Origin: Streptomyces pseudovenezuelae
GTDB lineage: Bacteria; Actinomycetota; Actinomycetes; Streptomycetales; Streptomycetaceae
NCBI RefSeq assembly: GCF_001513955.1
Contig: NZ_KQ948151.1
Span: 70,332-134,331, forward strand
Direction of reading: 5' to 3'
Length of the DNA stretch: 64,000 bases
The notes under the pieces were generated by a model, which saw only the letters and a list, made by a program, of their open reading frames with translations, was not told the DNA's origin and searched no databases. Positions 25,168-33,640 of the stretch are shown here, piece after piece. Made by a program: the position numbers and the translations under genes. The first letter of the stretch is position 1; the number at the start of each line of letters is the position of its first letter.

Positions 25168-27923
25168 TGCGCTCCTTCCCTCCGGTCTGCGGGCCGATGG
25201 TGACGCAGCCACCCCTTGCGGGCTTCCTCGGCCGCCAGCAGCAATGCGCCCAAGCCGACGAGGACCGCCCACTCGGCGGCGGCCAGCGGGGCCGTGTTGA
25301 AGATGGTCTGCAGGAACGGCACGTAGCTGATGGCCGCCATCAGTGCGATGCCGAAGCAGCCGGCGACCAGCAGCCATGGATTGGACAGCAGGCCGATCCG
25401 GAACACGCTCTGCCGGTCGGTGCGCACGGCGAGCGCGTTGAAGAACTGGCTGACCACGATCCCGGCCTGGACCATGGTGATCGCCTCCCGATAGACGGTG
25501 TCGTTTTCGGTGAAGTCGGCGTACGGGATGCCGGAGGCGTGGATGTGCCAGAAGAACACGGCGCACACGCCGAAGGACTGGATGCCGCCGAGGAACAGGA
25601 TCCGTCCCATCACGGCGGTGGAGAACAGCCGTTCGCGCCGGGAGCGCGGCGGGCGGTCCATGACGTCGGGCTCCGGTGGCTCGGCACCCAGTGCCAGGGC
25701 GGGCAGGACGTCGGAGCCGAGGTCGATCGCGAGGATCTGCACGGCGGTGATGGGGACCAGCGGGAATCCCGCGAAGGTGGCCACGAGGATCGGCGTGAGT
25801 TCGGCGATGTTGTGGCTGAAGAGGTAGATCAGGAACTTGCGGATGTTCTGGTAGACCGACCGGCCCAGCCGCACCGCAGTGGTGATGGAGGCGAAGGAGT
25901 CGTCCAGCAGCACCATGACGGCGGCCTCCCGGGCGACGTCCGTGCCGGAGACGCCCATGGCGACGCCGATGTCCGCGTGTTTGAGGGCGGGCGCGTCGTT
26001 GGCGCCGTCCCCGGTGACGGCGACGACCTCGCCCCGCCTCTGCAGGGCGGTGACCACCCGCATCTTGTGTTCAGGGCTGACCCGGCACAGCAGCAGTTCG
26101 CCCGACCCGGCGAGCAGTGCGTCCAGGGCGTCGTCGTCGAGCGTGTCCAGCCGGGTGCCGGTGACGACGGTGGGGTCGGGCTGCCGGACGATGCCGACGC
26201 GGCGGGCGACGGCTTCCGCAGTCAGCGGGTGATCGCCGGTGACCATGACGATGCGGATGCCCGCGTGCCGGCAGGCGTCGACGGCGTCCCTGACTTCCGG
26301 CCGGGGCGGGTCGAGCATGCCGACCAGGCCCAGGATGGTGAGATCCGATTCGGCCTCGTCCTGGGTGGGACGGCCGTCGGGGAGGCTGCGCGACGCCGCC
26401 GCCAGCACTCGTAGTCCCTGGGCGGCCAGTTCGTCGTTGGCGCTGATCACCGCCGCACGCAGTTCCTCGGTCAGTGGCCGTCGCTCGCCCTTCCATACGA
26501 CGGCGCTGCAGCGGGCCAGCAGTTCCTGGGGCGCACCCTTGACGTATGCGTGGTGGCTGCCGTGCGGGTCGCGGTGCACGGTGCTCATCAGCTTGCGGGT
26601 CGAGTCGAAGGGGAACTCCGTCACGCGTGGCGTGGAGGCCTCTTCGGCTGTCAGGTCGAGACCGGCCTTGGCGGCGGCGACGAGGATGGCTCCCTCGGTG
26701 GTGTCGCCGAGGACGCGCCAGCCCTCGTGGTCCGACGGCGGGACCATCCGGGCGTCGCAGCACAGTGACGCCGCCCGGAGCAGTTCGCGCACCGGCTGCG
26801 AGTCGGTCACCTCACCGACCGGTGCGTAGCCCACTCCGGAGACAGGATGCCGGATGCCTCCCGCCCACACCTGCACCACGGTCATCTCGGCCTGGGTCAG
26901 AGTGCCGGTCTTGTCCGTGCACACGACGGTGGTGGAGCCGAGTGCCTCCACCGCCAGCAGTTTCTTGACCAGCGCATGGTGCCGGGCCATGCGCCGCACG
27001 CCGATCGCCAGCGACACGGACAGCGTCGCGGGCAGTCCCTCGGGCACGAGGGCGACCATCACACCGAGCGCGAAGACGAACGTGTCGACGAGGGGTTCGC
27101 CGGCGGGCAGCCGCACGGCGAACAGGAGCGCACCGATCGCCAGCGCCGCGCCCGCCACCCGGCGGGCCATCGAGGCGACCTGGTGCTGCAGCGGGGTCCT
27201 CTGGCGGGGCGCCGCGGACGCGAGCCGGAAGATCCGTCCGAACTCGGTCGCCGCGCCCGTCGCGAACACCACAGCCTTCGCAGAGCCAGCCACGACGTCA
27301 GTGCCCATGAACACGCAGTTACGGGCCTCCAGCACCGGCCCGGCCGCCACCGGCTGACGGGTGCGGCCGACGGCATCGCTCTCCCCCGTCAGTGCCGCGT
27401 TGTTGACCGAGACCTCGTGCGCCTCCACGAGACGGCAGTCCGCCGACACCGCGTCCCCGGCCTCCAGGACCACAACGTCTCCGGGGACCAGATCCCGAGC
27501 GGACAGCTCCTGCCGCTCCCCGCCGCGCAGCACCCGGCAGGTGTGGGGCACCATCGCTTGGAGCGACTCGGCGGTCCGCTCGGCGGAGTACTCCTGGACG
27601 AAGCCGATAGCCGCGTTCAGCAGCACCACGCAGAGGATCGCCACGGCAAGCTGCAGGGTGCCCGTGTCCCGGGGTTCCTGGAGCCCGTACGCCAGAAAGG
27701 TGATCGCGGACGCGACGAGCAGCAGGACCGCGAACAGGTCCGTGAACTGGCCGGCGAGGTCCCGCCACCAGCCTCTGCGTCGGGCCCGAGGAAGTTCGTT
27801 GGGCCCGTGCCGCTCCCGCCGTAAGGCCACCTCCGCGGGCGCCAGGCCGCGCGGCGAGGTGTCCAGGGCGGCGAAGACGTCCCGGGTGGGCAGGGTCTGC
27901 ACCGCGGGGCTGCTCGTCGTCAC
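25164..27923 (-). CDS. P2-type cation-transporting ATPase (CtpF-like)
   Basis: This 919-residue membrane pump has an N-terminal cation-ATPase domain, the A-domain TGES loop (ALTGESDAVG), the phosphorylated Asp in CTDKTGTLTQAEM near residue 336, the nucleotide domain with KGAPQELLARC, the hinge MVTGDHPLTAEAVARR and TGDGANDAPALKHADIGVAM, and about ten membrane helices. The type resembles Ca2+/P2A pumps and mycobacterial CtpF, which is in the DosR regulon. The GTG start at 27923 overlaps a small upstream ORF. Cation specificity is not certain from sequence. Confidence 0.9.
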   Translation of the reverse strand: MTTSSPAVQTLPTRDVFAALDTSPRGLAPAEVALRRERHGPNELPRARRRGWWRDLAGQFTDLFAVLLLVASAITFLAYGLQEPRDTGTLQLAVAILCVVLLNAAIGFVQEYSAERTAESLQAMVPHTCRVLRGGERQELSARDLVPGDVVVLEAGDAVSADCRLVEAHEVSVNNAALTGESDAVGRTRQPVAAGPVLEARNCVFMGTDVVAGSAKAVVFATGAATEFGRIFRLASAAPRQRTPLQHQVASMARRVAGAALAIGALLFAVRLPAGEPLVDTFVFALGVMVALVPEGLPATLSVSLAIGVRRMARHHALVKKLLAVEALGSTTVVCTDKTGTLTQAEMTVVQVWAGGIRHPVSGVGYAPVGEVTDSQPVRELLRAASLCCDARMVPPSDHEGWRVLGDTTEGAILVAAAKAGLDLTAEEASTPRVTEFPFDSTRKLMSTVHRDPHGSHHAYVKGAPQELLARCSAVVWKGERRPLTEELRAAVISANDELAAQGLRVLAAASRSLPDGRPTQDEAESDLTILGLVGMLDPPRPEVRDAVDACRHAGIRIVMVTGDHPLTAEAVARRVGIVRQPDPTVVTGTRLDTLDDDALDALLAGSGELLLCRVSPEHKMRVVTALQRRGEVVAVTGDGANDAPALKHADIGVAMGVSGTDVAREAAVMVLLDDSFASITTAVRLGRSVYQNIRKFLIYLFSHNIAELTPILVATFAGFPLVPITAVQILAIDLGSDVLPALALGAEPPEPDVMDRPPRSRRERLFSTAVMGRILFLGGIQSFGVCAVFFWHIHASGIPYADFTENDTVYREAITMVQAGIVVSQFFNALAVRTDRQSVFRIGLLSNPWLLVAGCFGIALMAAISYVPFLQTIFNTAPLAAAEWAVLVGLGALLLAAEEARKGWLRHHRPADRREGAQ

Positions 27924-28090
27924 GGCGTGACCTCACGTGCGGCCGTGGGCTCGGGCGTCGCGGCCGGGCGGCCCTGAAGGACGTCGAAGCGGTCGGCCAT
28001 GTCCTCATCGTGGAGTCCGTCATTCCGGGCCGCAATCCCGGCACCCGGGATCACGTACGGTGCCCCCTGCGGCGCATACGCGGCGTTCAT
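27920..28090 (-). CDS. Small ORF coupled to the ATPase gene, 56 aa
   Basis: An ATG at 28090 preceded by a G-rich stretch starts a 56-residue reading frame (MNAAYAPQGAPYVIPGAG) whose stop overlaps the ATPase GTG by four bases. That overlap is the same coupling seen throughout this cluster, which favours a real gene. There is no known domain, signal peptide or membrane segment. It could also be an upstream leader without function. Confidence 0.35.
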   Translation of the reverse strand: MNAAYAPQGAPYVIPGAGIAARNDGLHDEDMADRFDVLQGRPAATPEPTAAREVTP

Positions 28091-28125
28091 CCCCCAAGAG
28101 TCCCCGCCTCCCCGCCTCACGGCGC

Positions 28126-28160
28126 GGGCCGTACGGACCCGATACGGAGCCGTTCGGCCC
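28126..28160. promoter_or_regulatory. Pair of weak DevR/DosR-like sites
   Basis: GGGCCGTACGGACCC (28126-28140, arms spaced by five) and GAGCCGTTCGGCCC (28147-28160, one mismatch) lie upstream of the ATPase operon. Confidence 0.28.
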
Positions 28161-28232
28161 TGCGGGCAGCGGAAGCTGCGGCCCGTCGCCGCAGCCTCGC
28201 GCGCGCCTGACGGATGAGCCTGGAACTGCCGG

Positions 28233-28628
28233 TCACGGCCCTTTGTCCCCATGGCGGTGGGCAACCCGCCACCACCCCTCCTCGCGGCGGTAGACCTGCG
28301 TCACCCTGAGCGTGTAGCTCGTGGGCTCGCCGTGGACGGACACGGCCGTGCGCTCGAAGCCGGCCGTCCAGGCCAGGTCGCCCACCACGTCGCACGCCCG
28401 CAGGTCGAACGCGTACGACGTGCAGGCGGAGAAGCTCTCCGCGAGGTGAGTGAAAAGCTCGTCGACCTCGCGTAGCCCGAAGGCGTTGCGCCATGCGCCG
28501 AGCACGCTCACCGGCTCCTCGCGGGACCACAGTGCCCTGCGCAGGTCCGCGTCGCCGTTGTGGATGGCCAGCTCCGCCGCGTACAGGTCGGATTCGACCC
28601 AGGCCAGGAAGTCGTCGCGCTCGCTCAT
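28233..28628 (-). CDS. NTF2-like (SnoaL/DUF4440-type) protein
   Basis: This 131-residue single-domain protein has the cone-shaped NTF2-like pattern: an N-terminal helix (FLAWVESDLYAAELAIHNGD), WSREEPVSVLGAWRNAFG, then strands ending in VTQVYRREEGWWRVAHRHGD. Members include ketosteroid-isomerase-like enzymes and binding proteins, so no reaction can be named. It starts 7 bases after the stop of the small secreted-protein gene, probably in the same transcript, and lacks a clear ribosome site of its own. Confidence 0.8.
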   Translation of the reverse strand: MSERDDFLAWVESDLYAAELAIHNGDADLRRALWSREEPVSVLGAWRNAFGLREVDELFTHLAESFSACTSYAFDLRACDVVGDLAWTAGFERTAVSVHGEPTSYTLRVTQVYRREEGWWRVAHRHGDKGP

Positions 28629-28635
28629 GTCAGCA

Positions 28636-28818
28636 TCAAAACGCCGCTCCGGACTGACCGCCTCCCAGCCCGGCAGGTGGGTGAGCCGCGACCGGCCCGT
28701 CCGGCGAGCCGGGGCGGGCCCATCCGGGCTTAGGAGCCGCGGTGGCCGCCGAGGGCTGAGCCGCCCCTACCGCGCCGATGCAGACAGCAGCCAGACCGTT
28801 CGAATTCCGAAGCCACAT
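28636..28818 (-). CDS. Small secreted or membrane-anchored peptide, 60 aa
   Basis: An excellent ribosome site (GGGAGG, five bases from ATG 28818) starts a 60-residue product with a hydrophobic N-terminal segment (GLAAVCIGAVGAAQ) and a Pro/Gly-rich tail (AHPPAGLGGGQ). It resembles an exported peptide. The 3' end resembles a stretch on the minus strand near 37955-37985. The IS insertion begins 40 bases upstream of its start and may have cut off its promoter. Confidence 0.5.
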   Translation of the reverse strand: MWLRNSNGLAAVCIGAVGAAQPSAATAAPKPGWARPGSPDGPVAAHPPAGLGGGQSGAAF

Positions 28819-28850
28819 CGTTGCCTCCCGAAGTGGTGAACATCTGCTGT

Positions 28851-28858
28851 CGGTTCTC
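28851..28858. repeat. Target-site duplication, left copy (first ISL3 element)
   Basis: CGGTTCTC is repeated directly at 31263-31270 and brackets the element. ISL3-family insertions make 8-bp duplications. Confidence 0.85.
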
Positions 28859-29019
28859 GGCTCTGGCACAGATCTTGGGGAGCGGTCGCGGAGCGTCACT
28901 GCGGCGTTCGATTGCAAGAACCCGGATCCGTGCGAGACCGCGTACGCCTCCCCGCCTTGCAGCAGAGAGTGACGCTCCGTCAGGTCTGTGCTTGACCTCT
29001 CCGGTGACCGCAGCGAGCG

Positions 29020-30627
29020 GTGACGGTGCTGGTCATGCAGGCCGACGCAACGTTCTGGGACTCGCTCGTGTTCGACGGAATCGACGGCGTGGAGGTCGAA
29101 GGGGTGACCGCCGCCTTCGGCACGGTCGATGTCACGGCGAGAGGCCGGGCAGCCAGGGCAGCATGTCCGGACTGCGGCCGCTCCTCGGCCCGAGTGCACG
29201 ACTCCTACCAGCGCAGACTGAAGGATCTGCCGCTCGCTGAACAAAGCGTCGTGATCCATCTGACGGTCCGACGCTTCATCTGCAGCACGGACGACTGCCC
29301 GCGTCGTACGTTCGCCGAGTCGTTCGCTCAGTTGACCGCCCCGTACTCGCGCTTCACCACGCGGCTGGGCCGCGTCCTGGAGCGTGTCGGGCTCGCACTC
29401 GCCGGACCGGCCGGCGCCCGGCTGACTGCCCAACTGGGCTTCCAGGTGGGACGGATGACGCTTCTGCGTAGGGTCATGGCGTTGCCTGACCCGCAGCTCA
29501 GTACCCCGCGTGTGCTGGGTGTGGACGACTTCGCCACCCGGCGGGGGCAGACCTACTCCACCGTCTTGACCTACGGAGAGACCCATCGTGTGGTGGACGT
29601 GCTTCCACCGCGCGACTCCGGGCCGCTGGCCGCGTGGCTGGCCACTCATCCGGGTGTGGAGATCATCTGCCGGGACCAGGCGGGTGCCTATGCCGAGGGC
29701 GCGCGACTAGGCGCTCCCGCCGCGATCCAGGTCGCCGATCGGTTCCACCTGTGGCAGGGCGTCGGCCGAGCCGTGGAAACCTGCGTCGCAGCCCACCGCG
29801 AATGCCTGAACGGACCAACAGCGCCAATACGAAAGGACGTTGCGGCGTCGACGAACGACGACCCGGTGCGCGGCGGACCGGACCTTGATGGCCGGCGGGC
29901 CCAGCGCAAGAAGGCCGCGCACGCCCTGGTCCACGAACTGCTCGCCCAGGGCCACTCCCGCAGGGCAATCGCCCGGCATCTGGGCTGGGGGCTTAACACC
30001 GTGCTGCGCTACGCACGTGCTGCCACCTGGCAGGACACCCTCAGAGAAAACCGCCCCTGGCCAAGTCGTCTCGACCCCTACAAGCCCCATCTGGAACGGC
30101 GGTTCGCCGCGGGATGCACGAACGTCACCCGCCTGCATCGCGAATTGACCGCCGAGAACGCGCCCGTCACCTACCAGATGGTCCGCGCCTACATTGCCAC
30201 TCTGCGCGCCGCACCGCCGCAGGCGCCACCACCGCCGCCGACCGTCAGGCGGGTCACCGGCTGGCTCACCCGTCGCCCCTCAACCCTGAGCGAAGACGAG
30301 CGCGCCGCGTTGAAGGACGTCCTGGCTCGCTGTCCAGAACTGGATGCCGCGGCCGAACATGTCCGCGGCTTCGGCGAGATCCTGGCTCACCGGCTGGGCG
30401 CCACGCTCCCCGCATGGATCGAAGCCGTCGATGCCAGCCAGCTGCCCGGCCTCACCAACTTTGCCCTACACCTGCTCCGAGACCTCGACGCGGTGACCGC
30501 CGGACTCACCCTGCACTGGAGCTCTGGCGGCACGGAAGGCGCCGTGAACCGCATCAAGAAGATCAAGAGGCAGCTCTACGGCCGTGCCGAATTCGGATTG
30601 CTCCGCAAGATGATCCTGCTCCAATAG
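29020..30627 (+). CDS. ISL3-family transposase
   Basis: This 535-residue transposase has an N-terminal zinc-binding domain (ACPDCGRSSARVH; FICSTDDCPRRTF), a helix-turn-helix, and the ISL3 DDE core: VLGVDDFATRRG with the first Asp, EIICRDQAGAYAEGA and VADRFHLWQGVGRAVE with further residues, and the C-terminal SSGGTEGAVNRIKKIKRQLY containing the Glu. The frame is uninterrupted. The GTG at 29020 and an ATG at 29035 are both possible starts. Confidence 0.93.
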   Translation: MTVLVMQADATFWDSLVFDGIDGVEVEGVTAAFGTVDVTARGRAARAACPDCGRSSARVHDSYQRRLKDLPLAEQSVVIHLTVRRFICSTDDCPRRTFAESFAQLTAPYSRFTTRLGRVLERVGLALAGPAGARLTAQLGFQVGRMTLLRRVMALPDPQLSTPRVLGVDDFATRRGQTYSTVLTYGETHRVVDVLPPRDSGPLAAWLATHPGVEIICRDQAGAYAEGARLGAPAAIQVADRFHLWQGVGRAVETCVAAHRECLNGPTAPIRKDVAASTNDDPVRGGPDLDGRRAQRKKAAHALVHELLAQGHSRRAIARHLGWGLNTVLRYARAATWQDTLRENRPWPSRLDPYKPHLERRFAAGCTNVTRLHRELTAENAPVTYQMVRAYIATLRAAPPQAPPPPPTVRRVTGWLTRRPSTLSEDERAALKDVLARCPELDAAAEHVRGFGEILAHRLGATLPAWIEAVDASQLPGLTNFALHLLRDLDAVTAGLTLHWSSGGTEGAVNRIKKIKRQLYGRAEFGLLRKMILLQ

Positions 30628-30746
30628 TGTCGCGCCCAGACTCTGCAGCCCCCTGGCCACGTCAGCGAGTGTGGTGGGCTGAGAAGATCACCGCGAGGCC
30701 ACAGATTCCGCCGACCGCGAAGGACAGGATGTCGGAGAGACCGCCC

Positions 30747-31196
30747 ATGGACTGGGCCGAGGAGCGACTTCAACATGAGCTGAGTCATGGACAGCAGCCT
30801 CTCATCGAACTGGACTTGGACGAGGTGTGGCTCAGGTTCGCGCGTTTCGGCTCCCAGCGCTTCGACACCGCGAACACGCCGGACGCTGATGGCCTTCTCT
30901 TCCAGTACGGAACTCACGCCTTCGAGGGACCGCCCGTCTTCACGCTGGACATGGTCCGGCAGTTCGAGATCAACGACGCTTCCGGCGAGCATGATCATTA
31001 CATCCAGCTCCACTGCGAACTTCGGTACGAGCCCGTCCCTCAACTTCGGGCGCTGGGACACTTCGAGACCTGGTTCTTCCACGACACGGACGACGAGCTC
31101 GACGCCTGGGCCGACAGCCTTGGCCGCCAGGAATTCTGGCCGATCGTCCGCAACTTTCACCCCCGGGAAATCCGGGTCTACCAAGAGCAGGTGTGA
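30747..31196 (+). CDS. ISL3 passenger protein, unknown function
   Basis: This 149-residue acidic soluble protein (DWAEERLQHELSHGQQPLIE to HPREIRVYQEQV) lies between the transposase and the right terminal repeat, so it moves with the element. I do not recognise the family. It is rich in aromatic and acidic residues with no membrane segment. GGAGAG stands seven bases before the ATG at 30747; an ATG at 30729 would add six residues. A near-identical copy of its last 16 codons is stranded at 37996-38047. Confidence 0.7.
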   Translation: MDWAEERLQHELSHGQQPLIELDLDEVWLRFARFGSQRFDTANTPDADGLLFQYGTHAFEGPPVFTLDMVRQFEINDASGEHDHYIQLHCELRYEPVPQLRALGHFETWFFHDTDDELDAWADSLGRQEFWPIVRNFHPREIRVYQEQV

Positions 31197-31262
31197 TCAC
31201 AGACGCGAAGCGACCTGCCTTGTGACGCTCCGTGACCGCTCCCCAAGATCTGGGCCAGAGCC

Positions 31263-31271
31263 CGGTTCTCG
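31263..31271. repeat. Overlapping target-site duplications of two ISL3 elements
   Basis: The nine bases CGGTTCTCG contain the right duplication of the first element (CGGTTCTC, 31263-31270) and the left duplication of the second (GGTTCTCG, 31264-31271, repeated at 33498-33505). Confidence 0.85.
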
Positions 31272-31307
31272 GGTTCTGGCACAGGTTCTGTGGAAGGTGA
31301 CACAGCG

Positions 31308-31739
31308 TCACTGCTCGACATCGAACAGCGGGATGGACGGTGATGGCGGAGCGAGAACTGCGCGAAGGCGGTTGAGGTTGGCTCGCCACTGCTTCCAGTC
31401 TTCCGGGTCGACCCAGTTCGAGGCTGCTCCGGCCTGGTCGCTGATGATGCCGGCGAGAGCCTTGTCCGCGAGCGTCCGGAGATCGTCAGGGAAGGCGGGC
31501 ATGGGTTCTTCAGGCCCGTAAGGTGTGTCGATTGGCTCGCCGCCAGGGCATTGCGCCGCAATCAGTGCGGCTGCGGCCACCGCTTCTTCTCCTTCGGTGA
31601 GCCAGCCCGTGGCGTCGACGGTGCGCGTCAGGACGCCACGGATCAGTGCCTCGCGGTCCTCGGGTTTCGCGTCGTCGAGATCGCCGGCGAAGTCCGCGGC
31701 CGAGTCGTTGTCGAAGGGGCCAGTGTCCCAGGTGCCCAT
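31308..31739 (-). CDS. DUF4259 passenger protein
   Basis: This 143-residue protein starts with the DUF4259 signature MGTWDTGPFDNDSAADFAGD and is mostly helical and acidic, with LADKALAGIISDQAGAASNW later. The function is unknown; family members are scattered in streptomycete genomes and sometimes linked to toxin- or immunity-like loci. The ATG at 31739 follows CGAGGAG. It lies between the transposase 3' end and the IS terminal repeat. Confidence 0.85.
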   Translation of the reverse strand: MGTWDTGPFDNDSAADFAGDLDDAKPEDREALIRGVLTRTVDATGWLTEGEEAVAAAALIAAQCPGGEPIDTPYGPEEPMPAFPDDLRTLADKALAGIISDQAGAASNWVDPEDWKQWRANLNRLRAVLAPPSPSIPLFDVEQ

Positions 31740-31796
31740 GTTGATCTCCTCGTGTAGTTGCCGCCCGGATCTTCGCATCAGCCGCTGACATTTCGA

Positions 31797-33376
31797 TCAC
31801 TGTGCGAGCAGGACGCGCTTCCGCAGAAGGGCGAAGCCAGCACGCCCGAACATCTGGCGCTTGAGCATCTTGATCCGGTTGACATGGCCTTCGACTGCAC
31901 CCGAGCTCCAGCGCAGGGTCAATCCGGCGATGACGGCGTCGAGGTCGCGATCGATGCCGACGGCGAGGGTGTGGAGACTGGGCAGGTCGTCCTGCCGGAC
32001 GGCGTTTAGCCAGTCCGGGAGACGCTCGCCCTGGCGCTCGGTGAGCATCACCGCGAAGGAACGGACGTGCCGGGTGAGGGCGTCGAGCTCGGGGCAGTGG
32101 GTGCGGACAGCGTTGAGCTGGAGCCGTTCGGGCTCGGTGAGGACCTCCGGTCGCCTGAGGATCCATCCGGCGACCGTTCGGGGCGACGGTGGCCGGGCGG
32201 TCACCGGCCGCGGCGAGGTGCGCTTCTTGTGCAGGTAGGCACGGACGCGCTGGTAGCTGCCTTTGTAGCCGAGCGGCACGATCTCCTCCCACAGTCTCCA
32301 GGCGTTGGTGAAACCCTCGTTCCACCGGTCGTCCAGATAGGGCTTGTAGTCATCGAGGACTGAGGGCCGGTTCTGCCATTGGCCGGTGAACAGTTCTTCC
32401 GGGGCCGCTGCGTCGGCGAGCTGCTTGGCGGTCCGCCAGGTCATGCCGAGCTGACGCTGGATCGAGCGGCGGCTGTGCCCCGCCTCCAGCAGTGCGTGGA
32501 CGGCAGCGTGCCGGGCCCGGGTACGGTCGGCGAACCGATGGCCGGTCGGCCAAGGAGAGCCGGACGGCGCTTCTTCCGGATCGGGCTCCGGCTTGAGTTC
32601 GGGGGCGGTCGGGATGAGAGTGCTGAGGCAGCGGCGGTGCTGGGCGACGGCCCGTTCGGCGGCTTCGCTCAGGTTGTGCCAGAGGTGCCACCGGTCCGCG
32701 ACCTGGACAGCCTGCGGAGCGCCGGCGGCGGCGCCTTCGGCGAAGAACGGCGCCCGGTCCCGGCAGATGACCTCAACGCCTGGTCGTTCGGTGAGCCAAG
32801 CCGCGAGGCTGGACGCCTCCCGGTCGGGCAGCAGGTCAATTGGGCGGCGCGTTTCGATGTCGACCAGGACGGTGCCGTAATGGCGGCCCTTGCGGGTGGC
32901 GTACTCGTCGACACCGACCACACGTGGAGCGGCCACCCGGGGCTCGGGAAGAGCGTCCACCAGCCGGAGCACCGTACTGCGGCTGACGGACACCCCGAGA
33001 ACCCGGGCGATGCGAGCCCCGGCCCGGCCAGCGAGGGCCAGACCGACCGCGGCCAGGGTCGAGCGCAGCCGTTCGGTCCGCGAGTATCTGCTCGACGAAG
33101 GTACAACGTGCACAGCTCGAGTTCCCGCAGACGAACCGACGGACCCTCAGCTGGAGAACAACACTTCGGCCACCGCTCGGCACATAAGCGGGAAACCGCA
33201 GGTAGGGAACCATGAACCCGGTTCGACCAGACCCCGCAGACCGGGCATACGGCGCCGTCCGCGATGCATCGCGCATCAACACGCACTATCTCGATGTTCA
33301 CGTCCACCGACAGCACCGCGACGTCCGCGATCGACGGGAATAACAGCTCCTTCAGCCGGAGCACGACCTCTTCCAC
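31797..33376 (-). pseudogene. ISL3-family transposase, two frameshifts
   Basis: Three consecutive frames are needed to read the protein: EEVVLRLKELLFPSIADVAV to CPVCGVWSNRVHGS (from GTG 33376), then SGGRSVVLQLRVRRFVCGNS, then from about 33110 the full catalytic part (VVGVDEYATRKGRHYG; VADRWHLWHNLSEAAERA; SSGAVEGHVNRIKMLKRQMF). Both lesions fall in the N-terminal zinc-finger region. The element is probably unable to move by itself unless a related transposase helps. Confidence 0.85.
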
Positions 33377-33497
33377 GGTCCCGAACCGTCAGCCCAACCA
33401 CGTTGCCCACGAACCATTTTCGGGCGACTTCACGTACGGCTCGAAGGTACCCGGCTGTCACTCAGAGTGGCCGCGCCACACAAGTTGAGCCAGAACC

Positions 33498-33505
33498 GGT
33501 TCTCG
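33498..33505. repeat. Target-site duplication, right copy (second ISL3 element)
   Basis: GGTTCTCG follows the element end directly and matches 31264-31271. Confidence 0.85.
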
Positions 33506-33640
33506 TGAACAAAGCCAACGGCCCGGAAGGCGTCGGCCCGCGGCCGGTGAGATACCGGGAGGAACGGCGTCACGGGGCATCCGACTCCGGCTTCCGCAGT
33601 GCGGGTTCCAGGCGCAGGGTCGCGGTGGAAGGGATCGCGC

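Larger units (their letters stand above)
28859..31262 (+). mobile_element. ISL3-family insertion sequence with passenger gene
   Basis: This 2,404-bp element is bounded by near-identical inverted repeats of about 41 bp, starting GGCTCTGGCACAGATCTTGG (28859) and ending in its complement at 31262. An 8-bp target duplication flanks it. It holds an intact transposase and, downstream on the same strand, a second gene not needed for transposition. The clean ends and open transposase suggest a recent insertion. Confidence 0.92.
31272..33497 (-). mobile_element. Second ISL3-family insertion sequence with passenger gene
   Basis: This 2,226-bp element lies in the opposite orientation to its neighbour. 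Terminal repeats begin GGTTCTGGCACAGGTTCTGT (31272) and GGTTCTGGCTCAACTTGTGT (reading inward from 33497), matching at about 18 of 22 positions. The 8-bp duplication GGTTCTCG flanks it. The transposase is frameshifted; the downstream DUF4259 passenger gene is intact. Ends and sequence differ from the first element, so these are two different IS types. Confidence 0.88.
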
